DNA from: Lumbricus rubellus
Taxonomy: Eukaryota > Annelida > Clitellata > Crassiclitellata > Lumbricidae
Length of the DNA: 64,000 nt
Assembly (NCBI GenBank): GCA_945859605.1
Contig: OX243824.1
Span: 2,995,797-3,059,796, forward strand
Direction of reading: 5' to 3'
Positions 14,201-26,700 of the stretch are shown in pieces; the first letter of the stretch is position 1; each line of letters begins with the position of its first letter. The position numbers and the translations under genes were made by a program. The notes under the pieces were generated by a model. It was not told the origin of the DNA. It made no database searches and saw nothing but the letters and a program-made list of their open reading frames with translations.

Positions 14201-17200
14201 AACAGGTTTGGCAGACATTCGACATGCAGACTATGCAAGACTATCATGACCTGTACTTGCAGACTGACGTTGTATTACTGGCTGACGTTTTCGAATCGTT
14301 TCGAAAAATGTCTATGGAATTTTACGGGCTTGACGCGCTTCACTACTACAGCAGCCCCGGCCTTAGTTTTGACGCGTGCTTGAGAATGACAAAAGTGGAG
14401 TTGGACCTTATCACAGACCCAGACATATACCTTTTTGTGGAGCGGGGGATGAGAGGCGGTGTCTCCATGATATCCAACCGTTACGCAAAGGCAAACAACC
14501 CGTATCTCGCTCAAGGATACGACCCTGACATTCCAAATAGCTACATAATGTACTTGGATTGTAATAATCTGTATGGTTACGCAATGTCCGAACCGCTCCC
14601 GACCGGCAAATTTAGATTCTTAGAGACGGACGAAATTGAAAATTTTGACTTGTCCACTAAACAGACTGACGACGACTTGGGCTATTTGTTGGATGTGGAC
14701 TTGGAGTACCCTTCACATCTCAACGACGCGCACAACGACTATCCCCTTGCTCCCGAGAGCCTGCATATACGACCGGAGATGATATCTCCTTACGCAAAGT
14801 CTGTTTCGCAGAAAATTTCGGCTAAAATTGGGGCGGGGGTCGAAAAGTTGACACCAAATCTAATGACAAAGACTCGGTACGTCGTACATTACCGAAATTT
14901 ACAATTCTATCTGAAAATGGGCTTGAAATTGGTCAAAATTCACAAAATACTCGAGTTTCGCCAAAGTCGATGGTTGAAAAACTATATCGACTTCAACACG
15001 TCCAAACGGCAGGTGGCCAAATCTTCCTTCGAAAAAGACTTTTACAAGTTAATGAACAACTCTATATACGGCAAGACCATGCAAAATAACAGGAAGCACC
15101 TAAACGTCAAATTAGTCATGAGTGGAAAGCGCGCGAAAAGATTTGTTGCCCGACCAAATTTCGAATCGTACACTATAATAAACGAAGATTTGACAGTCAT
15201 AAAATTAACAAATTCAAACGTCTTTTTGAGCAAGCCGCTCTATGCAGGCATGTGCATTTTGGATATTTCAAAATTAAAAATGTACGAATTCCATTACCAA
15301 CATATCATTCCTCTTTACAATTCCGCTTGCAAACTCCTTTTCACGGACACAGATAGCCTTTGCTATCACATACAAACATCCGATGTGTACAAAGACATGC
15401 TGCAGCATTTAGACGAATATGACACCTCAGACTACCCCTGTGGGCACTTCCTTCACAGCCGCTCCAACGCTAAGGTAATTGGGAAGTTTAAGGATGAGTG
15501 CAATGGGGCCGCTGTTTTGGAATTCTGCGGCTTGAGATCGAAAATGTATAGTTTGCTGCTCCCTAATGAAAAAGAGAAGAAGACGGCGAAGGGCATAAAG
15601 AAGGGGTTCGTTCAGAAAAGCATTCGCCATGCTGACTATAGGGCCTGTATACTGGAGGAGAAGCCAACATCATCGAAATTTTGCGTTATTCAAAGTAAGA
15701 AACACGACCTTCACACGGTTGAAATTCGAAAAGCGGCACTTTCCCCATATGATGATAAGCGTTACCTACTCAATTCGTCGGAATCGTTGGCCTATGGACA
15801 CGTAAAAATTGCCTCTCTCGTATAATTCGTTGAACTCTGTACATTTGGACTCTGTAGATATGTTAAGATTTTGCATAATAGTTATTGCGCAATCGTATAT
15901 TTGATCAAAATGGACACTATTTGTTGTAAATATTTGAACATTCGAATATTCGTTGAACATTATTATTGCATAAAGATATTGTGTGCTCTTTGAATAAAGA
16001 AGTGTTTGCGTTGGAAGAAAAACTATTGTGTTTGTTCTTTCGTACTTAGAAATTCTCATATTAAAATTCTCGCTCGCTGATTGGCCGCAGGATCCTGGCT
16101 TAGTAAGATTCTCGCTCGCTGGTTGGTCGCCACTTTCTGGGCTAATGAAATTCTCGCTCGCTGATTGGTTGCAGCATTTCACAGCGCCGCTACCGATGCC
16201 GCATTACTGATGACGCAATACCGATGACGCATTCCCAGGGCGCGCGGGCCCCTGTACCGCTGCTAGTTAGGGTTAACTAATTACTATTACTAATATAATT
16301 ACCTAATTACTATACTAGTTATTATACTAATTACTATAATAGGTTAATTACCCTAATTAATATGACCTAATTACCTTAACTAGTTACCTTAACTAATTAT
16401 TAATAATACTTAACTAATTACTAATTTATTACTAGTTAGTAATAATACTTAACCGATCGAGAAACACCATATTCACCCTACTCGCATGCCAGTCAGCTGC
16501 TCTCATTTCCAGCTATCGAAGGACCAGTAGCATTATGGTAGACTAAATCGTAATCGCAATTGTAAATTTGTATAAATTTTATCCGCGTAACCTTGACAGA
16601 ATGGTTGCCACCGTTTGTATGAACTGTCCTATGCCATCCGTTTTGACGCAAACCTGTTGTATGCAATTATTGCTGTGATAGGCCTACTCATAGACTAGGC
16701 CTACTTGCAGACTTTCAAATTATATGCTGCAAACATAGTGCTACAATGTCAGTAATACTAAGTTCAACAATTTGTATGAATCTTTATTTCATATAACGTG
16801 CGCTGACCCAGGGGCGGAAACCTGGTCCGAACTTTGGGGGGGACGGACGAGCGGTTGAAGGACGATCGCTGAAGCGCGGAGCTCCGAGTTGGGAGGGGTG
16901 AAGAAAGGCTGTTTTTTAATATTCACATGTAATTGTAGCATTTTAGCTGTCATCAAAAAAATGATCCATTTTCTCAGTCCCGATAGAAGTAGTTCAAACT
17001 GTAATTTGTTATTGAACACGATCGGAGTGCAGCTTGCATTAGACACCTTTTTTAAAGTTTATGTTATGAATTTATATAATGATGGAATGTGCCAAATGTC
17101 ACACAATTGCTTTTCAAGAAACATACGAAGCATTTAACATAGACACCTCTGTAATGCATTAAATCAACGATATATATATTTTTAAAAAACCTGCAATGTA

Positions 17201-20200
17201 CTGATTTCTACTCAAATTCATGACTAAATTCTTTGCGTTAATTTTTTATATGCAAATTATGTTTAGTAGAAAGACTGGAAAGGAAACACTGACATAAATG
17301 AAAACCTACTCGTGTCTATATTATTATACCTACTATCAGAGCATTTCAATGGAAGTTTCAGAACTGTATGACTCTTTCTCAACCATTCGATCTTCTCTAG
17401 TAAATAACTGCCAATAAGATGACAATGGATTTTTTGAAACTATTTTTAACCGCCAGGATGTTATTTTACAACTCTCTAAGACCAGTATAACTGCCTTATT
17501 TTAAAAACAACACATCTATGTGAACTTGCACGTTTAAAAGCCCTGCCAACTCTCATAATGCATAGCCTAAATCCGTTCAAGAGACCAAATCGTGGGCGGA
17601 GTTTGGTTTCCATTCTTGGGGGCTAAAAAACTTGAAGTTTGGATGTGAGGCAAAGACTTGGTCCAAATTGAGCAGCGCCGGGATTTTTTTCTCGATTCAA
17701 AAGTCAATGAGCTTTTTACTCATCGAGTTTAATTGAAATCTAATATAAAAAAACATACTATCTTGCGTAAACACCTTTTTTAGTCATCTAGTTTATTTGA
17801 AATATCATAAAACCTTACTATGTTCCGTAGTAATCTTTTTTAATCATCTAGTTTAATTAAAATATCATAGATCCATACTATTTTCCGTAAACACCGTTTT
17901 TAGTCATTGAGTTTAATTGAAATCTCATAAAAAACCAGACTATTTTGCGTAAACATCTTTTTAGTGATCGAGCATAATCGAAATATAATAAAAACATAAT
18001 TTATTCAGTAAACACCTTTTTTAATCATATAGTTTAATTAAAATAACATAGATCCATACTATTTTCCGTAGACACCTTTTTTGTAAACATCAACTCATCG
18101 AGTTTAATTAAAATCTCATAAAACCAGCCTATTTTGCGTAAATACCTTTTTTAGTAACCGAGTTTAACCGAAATATAATAAAACCATAATTTATTCCGTA
18201 AACACCTTTTTTAGTCATATAGTTTAGTTGAAATATTATAGATCCATACTATTTTCCGTAGACACCTTTTCTTAGTTATCAACTCATCGAGTTTAATTAA
18301 AATCTCATAAAACCATACTGTTTCGCGTAAACACCTTTTTTAGTCATTGAGTTTAATTGAAATCTCATTAAACCATAATGTTTTCGTAAACACCTTTTTA
18401 GTCATATAGTTTAGTTGAAATATTATAGATCCATACTATTTTCCGTAGACACCTTTTCTTAGTTATCAACTCATCGAGTTTAATTAAAATCTCATAAAAC
18501 CATACTGTTTCGCGTAAACACCTTTTTTAGTCATTGAGTTTAATTGAAATCTCATTAAACCATAATGTTTCCGTAAACACCTTTTTTAGTCATAGAAATT
18601 TTTATGTTCTCATAAAAACCATACTATTTTGCGTAAACGTCTTTTTTGCACATCGAGTTTAGTTTAAATCTCACAAAAACCTTATTATTTTTCGGGCAAA
18701 AAATTGTGTCGACCTTTTCTTAGTCATCGGGTTGAAATCTCATAAAATCCATTCTTTTTCCTTACACACGTCGAGTTTAGTAGAAATCTCATGAAACCAG
18801 ACTAACTTTCCGGACACACCCGTTTTAGTCAACGACTTTAATTGAAGTCTCACAACAACCATGCTATTTTCCCGGACAAAAAAGTATTAATCATCGGATT
18901 CAAGTTTCATTCGTGAAAGTTTCGTTGGGGCTAACCCCTGAAACTATACCATTTTCCTTGTGACAGACCCGAATCTGGGCCTTCTTGAGGGGTTTGAGCC
19001 CCCTTAGCCCGTAATAAACTCCGCCCATGGACCCACTGATGTTCTATATCCCATTGTTCGTTTTCAAGAGGAATAATTAACAAAATACTTACTTACGTAT
19101 TTACTTTCCATATTACTTCTAATGTTGAACATGACGCTGATTTGAGCCTGAAGAGAAGCTGAATTGAATGTAGCAGAAACCCGATGACATTGTGAATTTG
19201 TGACGTTGGGTGTCAGCAAGGCTTTTGTAATAATTGGTAACATGTTAAAAGAGGTGTCTTATGTATACAGTATAATGTTCGCAAACTACCCAACGTTGGA
19301 CTTAATAACTTTTGGTTATTAAGTCCAACGCTTTGCTCTGAAATTCATATCATTATAAATATTTACTTCATCTGCTAAACATTTTTTTCTCTCTAGTTCA
19401 CTACTGAAGATTGTGTACATATCCTAACGCTTGAACATTGGGGGGGACAAATGCATGGGCCGTCCCCCCCAACGTCTTTATTGGGGGGGACCGTCCCCCC
19501 CTGTCCCCCCCTAGGTTTCCGCCAGTGCGCTGACCATTTATTTATTGACCAGTAACCATGCGCTTGTATGAATATCAGCCGCAAATCATGGGGTACCCTA
19601 TAGTATATGCTGTGGTTGTGGGGTGCAGGGTTGGACAATACTCACGCAAAATATACCATTCGATGCACAAAAGGTTGCTCTAGGAATACCTAAAAGCATT
19701 TATGCAGATCCATGGCCTTTAAAAAGTTATCCGGGAAAAACAGGCCTGGGGTCCGGTCGGACCCCCCCCCTTGGGCACTCGAGGGTTAAAGTCTTTACAT
19801 CTTGAGCATTTGGGAATCGTGGATAATTATAGAATCACTGCCTATTTTCTTAAAGGGGTTGAATTTTCCGATAGTCCACCGGAATACAAATTTTAGTCTA
19901 CTCTATTCGTAATGACGATAAGAGATATTCGCACAGGTCAACATGGTGTCGAAATACCATCCGCGCTCACGGAAGTGCTATTCATTTAGAACATAGAAGT
20001 GGTGGTTGTGGTAGTGGTGGTGGTAGTTGTGGTGGTGGTGGTGGTGGTAGCGGTGGAGGTGGTGGTGGTGGTGGTGGTGGTGGTGGTGGTGGTGATGTGG
20101 TGATGTGGTGGTGTGGTGGTGGTGGTGGTGGTGGTGGTGGTGGTGGTGGTGGTGTTCGTCTTCGTCTTCGTGGTGGTGTGTGAGAGTAGTGTTAGGTGTG

Positions 20201-22222
20201 GTCGTATTAATTTTATTGCTGAAAATAACTGCCAAGTACTCTGCTATAGAGACGCAATTAAAACCGGTTCATCTATGGCTACATGATTTACATTGCCACC
20301 GTGCTCAAACTGAATCACTCCGACAGTGCCAGTCCCCATCCGATAGAAAAGAGGTGGGTGACGTGTTAATAATATAATATTAGGACTCACTGCCGTTAAG
20401 CACTGACCCAACCGTCATCCTAAGTTCAACATTTGAAAATGTGTATTAGTGATATGTCCAGTGAAATCAGAGAGGCTCACCTTTACTTTGTATATATAGC
20501 ATTCTAAGAAAATATTTTAAAGGTGTCGAAGCATAGCTTTGAAATTGTAATTGAGTGCTGAAACTGGAACTGAGTGCTGAATGGCTTCACGCGAAAACCA
20601 AGGCAATACATTTCCTTTTCCTGTCTTCAACGATGCCATAATTATACTCATACTGATTAATTCTCGAAGTCAATATAGTACAGACTGTCTGTTCTGTTAG
20701 TATAATTTTAAGATTTATAATTTTCAGTTATCTGAGTTTGTGTAAGCTGTTTCGACTGCGTAATTGTACACTGTAACCGGTTGCAGTCTGTCAACCGGAA
20801 TGTTGAATAAACAAAGATTATTATTGATATGCCTAATTGTTTTGGTTGGTGCGTGAACCCTTTCAGAACTGAATTCCAGTACAATTTCAAACCTATGCTA
20901 CGACACCTTTAAAACATTTTCTCATGACGCTATATATAATTCCTTCTTTCTTGAATTACGTATTAATATAGGGTCCACTCCGTCATCGTAATTGAAAAAC
21001 CTATGTGAGTTACGAATTCTATTATTTATAGATTTTTATCCAGAGTATTATAATTGCGTGTGACTATTGCTCAGGAATTACGACTTAATATTATTGCATT
21101 GAATCATTTTTATTATGATAATTATGTGCTTCAATGACGTTATCAGATGATGTACATAATTTTAAGTCTTTAAACAATAAAGTAATATTAGTTTACCTTA
21201 TCATATTCGTTCAATTCACCATTTACATTATCATTGATGAAACTATTATAACGTATAATTGCTCAGGCGAATTGTTTTAAAATGGAATAATGTGTTAACT
21301 TATATATCTTTAGTTTAGAGGGTAAAGTTTTAGGGCGTATAAGTCATAACTATCCATGACAATTGTAAACAACTGTTCTGACATCTTCATGGTGTCTTCT
21401 ACAGGAAATAATATACTTTTCAAATAGCCTATATACACTGCCCAGACACGAATCAAAGAAAGAAAAAGTAGAAATCAGTAAATGAAATGAAATGTACGTA
21501 AAACTTTAAAGACGTCAACAGCTTGTATGCAGCAATAATAAAATTTATTTATTATACTTAAAAAGTATCGCCTTCACACCTTTAACTTTGGTCCTTCAAG
21601 CACAATATAAGATGATGCATTGCAAAATAACAATGTGTGCCTCAGATCATTCTATATGCAGGTGTAATTATCATTGAGCAAACCAGAGATAGTGTGCAGC
21701 AATAATATAATAAAAAAGGTATCACCTTCACACCTTTAAATTTGGTCCTTCAAGCATAATATAAGTTGATGCATTGCAAACTTTAAATGTGTGTTCCAGA
21801 TAGATGTGATTATCATTGAGTAAGCAATAGATAGGACTCACTTGGGCGGTGTTGCGTCTGATGACAAAAAGCTTGGCTTCTTCTTGCTGGTTCTCTCTTC
21901 TGCAGTGACGTCATTGATGCCTGATTTCAAACCGGAAGACAACGAATCCTTGCGCTCGACCGACTCACAATCACACTGGCACAGAAGAAATAATCCCATG
22001 TAGCAACTGTCATAGTTAATTATTATAGTCCACCATAATAATTATGGTTGCGCCTTAAAGTACGGTGTACGGAACGTGCTATGTTCAAGATATGCAATTA
22101 TCTGTCTGTCTGTCTGTCTGTCTTTCTATCTGTCTATCTATCTGTCTATCTGTCTATCTGTCTATCTGTCTATCTGTCTAAATATCTATCTATCGATCTA
22201 TCTATCTATCTATCTATCTATA

Positions 22223-22296
<74 letters not shown>

Positions 22297-23737
22297 ACTA
22301 ACTAACTAACTGTTTGTCTGTCCGTCCGTCCGTCCATGTTGAATCTGCAGCGAGAGGCCTTGAAATAAACAGGACATTAGTATTATTATTGATGTTGTTA
22401 CAGTAGTAGTTGTTGTTGTTAATATTATTATCACTGTCATCATATAATAATCGTTACTATTTTTTCTTCTTCGTTTTTAGACACCTTGAAAAATAATTGT
22501 CCATATCTATAAATACAAATTCACTCAAACTCGGTAATAGATTTTCGCCTCGGTTTATTCAATAGCGTGTTTGTTAGAAGCACTTGTACTAACTATTATA
22601 ACAGTGCACATGCGGATTACTGCTCATAAGCGCTCTTTCCATATCAGGACAGTCTAAACTCTAAAGGCTGGAAAGAGGATCGTGCTGGAGTGATCCATGG
22701 ATACTAAGTGTTCAATAAAACAACAAAATTTGTCGCACAAATAACTTGTGCATGGTTGGTGTCATGAAATAAAGTTGTCCGCGAAACGGGATCTTCCCTA
22801 GCCTGAAATATTATTGTAAGGTCTCCCTACAAAATTGATGTCCTGCCGTTATTTAAACACATTGGTTCAAAGTTCTACACAGATTCACGACAGAGATAGA
22901 GAATAGACTTGCTATAATATTATTATTACCGTCGTAAAATCACTGTGATTGCATGACTAAAAAGAATTATATTGCCTAAGTGAAATAATTATTGAACCAG
23001 GACAACTGAAAAATTAATGGTGGATTATTAAATAATCAGACAAAAGAGCTATAGCCTATTGTCATCATCAAGTCATCAATAGACAGGCTGTTTTGTCAGT
23101 TGGAGAGCCAGGCCACACTCCGGGAGGTCAACCAGCGAGAAATAATAAAAACCGCAGAGTATCCATATAGTGCATCAATCATAGTAACCACGTGCGCCCA
23201 GAGGGGCGTGGGCATTTGCCCCAGGATAAATTTTTAAAGCGTTTGCGGTGCAAAATATTGCCTACCCAATGACTTTGTGTCATTATTAGTATGCATTTGT
23301 GGGGAGATTTTTATCCAAAACCTGATCCACTCTACTACATTTGGGGGGAGGGCGGGGTTACTCTTAGGGAGGAGCATCTATTTTGGAGGATACATTCCTT
23401 GAGCAGTCGCCAAAAATGATCGTCTTATCGAGACACCGACCCTGATTTATGACGTAATATGCGACGTCTTCAATGACGTCATCTGACATGAATATGCATC
23501 AAGATATGGATGCGTTTCGGCAGAGTATGTGCTGCTATTACGCAACGTTATTTGATTTACAACGGACATTTCGGACGCAGGAAAAATGTCAATGAATGTA
23601 GAGCAGTGTGTGTGTGTGTGTGCGTGTACGTGTGTGTATGTGTGTGTGTGCCTGTGTGTGTGTGCGTGCGTATGTGTGTGTGTGCCTGCCTGCCTGCGTG
23701 CGTATGTGTATATAAGAGGGAGAGACAGAAAACATAT

Positions 23738-23780
<43 letters not shown>

Positions 23781-26700
23781 AACAGATAAACAGACAAACA
23801 GATACATATAGAATACGTTTCGTGAAGTTTTTCGTGTCACGTGTGCGCGCTAGCATGTATCTACATATTAATTATAATAACATTATCGAATCGAATAAGA
23901 AATCTTTGAGCGTTATGAACGATTATACGTACAGTGGCGAAAAGTAGCAGAGTGGTACATTAATCCAACAAAACGAAAGAGTAAGTGAAGAAGCAGTATT
24001 AAGGATAAATTGAAAGAGACAGTTTCTGCTGAGATATTCCATTATTGTCCTTATCAGAGAAACATGAACTTTCAGGTCAGTAGCAGCATTTTAGGTTTTA
24101 AAGTGATTGTGTGTTGTGACATTGATCATTAACGTCTTCCTACTTCGACTATATAATTATAGTACCGCATTTCCAAAGTTAAAAAATATATAAGAACTCA
24201 CTCAACTAATAAAGGTGTCTAATCAAGATAAAATAATAATAACAACAGTACAAGGTTCTAATAATCATTGTCTACCATTCGTTACTGTAATGCAGACGCT
24301 AAACGCTCATGAATAAAATTAATGCTATACTAAGAATTAATAAATGCTTTACTAAGAATTCAGCTACAGATTTGTCTTGTGTTGCCAGTGTCGAGGCTGT
24401 TTAAAGTATGGTTCCAACCGACACTTGAATTGAGAATCACCATTGCATATGGTAAATATAATACTTAAACTAAGAAATGGCTATAATTATAATTATAATG
24501 TAAACCTACTACCAAAATCGTTTTAGAAAAAAATAATTTAATAGAAGATTAAGATTGACGTACATGTTTTGTACAGTGGTAAAATTATTCTAAATATTGC
24601 TAATAATACAATCATGTATTTTAGGATTCATTAAAATTTTAAAAAACTTTTGGTACTTGTCGGTTAATTCACCCCCACACACAGAAACCCTATATACGAA
24701 ATTTTACATGCAGATATTAATTCACCGCCACTCACAGAAACCGTATATACGAAATTTTACAACCAGAAATTAATTAACCTCCGGTTACATGTGAACTTTA
24801 ATAGAAATTTAATTACGCCATTGGCATTGAAAATAAACTGTTCAAATTAGAACTGTTCAAATTACATGTGGGTTGCATAAAAGACGAAAGAAATAATCGT
24901 AAACATGACTGTTGATGGGGGGACTAATAGCCTACAGCCCTACAACTTGCAATGTAACTATCCTACTGTGGTGGCCAAAATTGTGCGATGTCATTCAGAA
25001 TGGCAGTGAACACATCCAGTCCATTCACCTTCACTCTTCTCCTCCACATAAACTCACACATATACGAATCCAGCATATGCCTGTGAGTGCCGTTATGTCG
25101 TTTGTTTCTTTCCTTCGCTGACTTCCATGACCGCTCGATGTTTTTAGTGTGTGCTCCAGAATTAGGGTCAACGAAGTGAACAGAGTGATTAACTGTATAA
25201 TGAGTGAATCCAGGATTGTTGGCAATTAAGCTCGCCATTGGTCCGATATAATGATAGTACCAGGACGAACATGGGTTGCAATGATGGGCATGAGTGTTGC
25301 TGCCGATCTGTCTGGAACGCAGAACATGAAACAATGTCCTGTTTGGCGACAGATGCCACCGAAGACCCACTGCTGTGGGAAGACTCGACCCACCGCATTC
25401 TTACGCCGAGTGAAGAGGCTTTCGTCAATCTCAACTATTGTGTTTGGCCCACCAATCACTACAGGATTGTTAACTGAAAACCAGTGCGTAAATATAATAT
25501 ATGCTGTGCGTAAATACACGCAAACTATGGGGGTGAACTAACCGACAAGGTAGACAGACGAAACCTGTGGGGGTGAATTAACCGACAAGTACCAAACTTT
25601 TAACTTTTAATTTGATTATCCCTTGTTCTATACAAAGCGAAACCGTTGATTGCTGTCTGCATGTGGAGCTTTCATATTGCAATCACGACAACTACATTGC
25701 GCAATACAAATATAGTGATATCTTTGTATTAAAAGGTGTTTTATAATCGCAATTGAAAATTTTATAGAAGCGTCTCTAAAACAAACTCCACAGTGGCGTT
25801 CACTATACGATCGAAGATAATGATTCTCAAACGATTGCGAAAGAGGAGTAAAAAGATGTTCATTAAGGAGACTGCTGTATATGTAAACAACTATCATTGC
25901 AGAAAGAAGGAACGACCATAGCAAAGATTTTATGCAGCACCGTAGAAGTTAGAGTCATATTTGTTTGTATGTGCACTTGTTATAGCGCCCCTTCAAGAAG
26001 TTCAAGCTCTCTCTACTCAGAAGCGTTCCCGAATGCAGAGCGGACACTGCATCGGAGTTTCACGCTGAAGCGCTGAGCAATTGTGAGTGAAGGACTTGCC
26101 CAAGGTCCTTACGCGCGACTTAAGGTGGATTTGAACCTCGAACCTCCCGGCTCCAAGGCAACGACACCACTACACCACCGTGCCCCACAAATAAAGGGAC
26201 AACCAGATCACCATGCGTGACATAGTTTCAAGCAGCTTACAGGATAAATTATTATTATGATTTATATGAATACAATATCGAAATTTTTTGTCACCGTGTA
26301 AGTTAGACTGAGAGTGTGATCGGGATATTTAATAGAATTGTAGTAGCCTATCAATTAAACATCTTGCTCCTCTTATAAGTCGCCTATTATAAGGAGTACT
26401 ATAGAAACCTCGTGACCGATTTAGGTTTGTTTGTATGTGCACTTGTTATAGCGCCCCTTCAAGCTCTCTCTACTCAGAGGCGCTCCCGAATGCAGAGCGG
26501 ACATTGCATCGGAGTTTCACGCCGAAGCGCTGAGCAATTGTGAGTGAAGAACTTGCCTAAGGTTCTTACGCGGCGAGGTGGATTCGAACCTCGAACCTTT
26601 CGGCTTCAAGGCAATGACGCCACCACTAGACCACCGCGCCCCACGAATTTATAGAAGGTTATACAGGTTGTTTCAGTTTTAGCGATATTGTCTTATCATC

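Larger units (their letters stand above)
7515..16482 (+). mobile_element. Polinton/Maverick-type transposon, 8968 bp, DNA-polymerase only
   Basis: Termini AGTAGGGTGAATATGG and its complement end in AG...CT. The 263-bp terminal inverted repeats (7515-7777 and 16220-16482) differ at about three positions by eye. An exact 6-bp duplication CGCATG flanks it (7509-7514, 16483-16488). AG ends, long TIRs and 6-bp duplication are diagnostic of Polintons, which normally run 15-20 kb with retroviral-type integrase, packaging ATPase, protease and capsid genes as well. Here only polymerase B is found. Near-identical TIRs and an open polymerase frame suggest a recent insertion. Confidence 0.95.
16809..19527. 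mobile_element. hAT-like non-autonomous element, 2719 bp
   Basis: Ends CAGGGGCGGAAACCTGG and CCTAGGTTTCCGCCAGTG are inverted, with an exact 8-bp duplication CGCTGACC (16801-16808, 19528-19535). There is no transposase. The interior is mostly a 60-bp tandem array. Subterminal G and C runs (GGGGGGGACGG, GTCCCCCCC) are inverted relative to each other. Confidence 0.9.
6348..21841 (-). other. APBB intron 6 (15.5 kb), transposon nest
   Basis: It contains, left to right, a LINE end, a tandem pair of PSE/TATA-like units, a split piggyBac-like MITE, a Polinton, a hAT-like element, a (GGT)n array, and a duplicated segment (21500-21830) next to exon 6. The 19.8-21.5 kb part is AT-rich with no gene seen. 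Confidence 0.85.
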
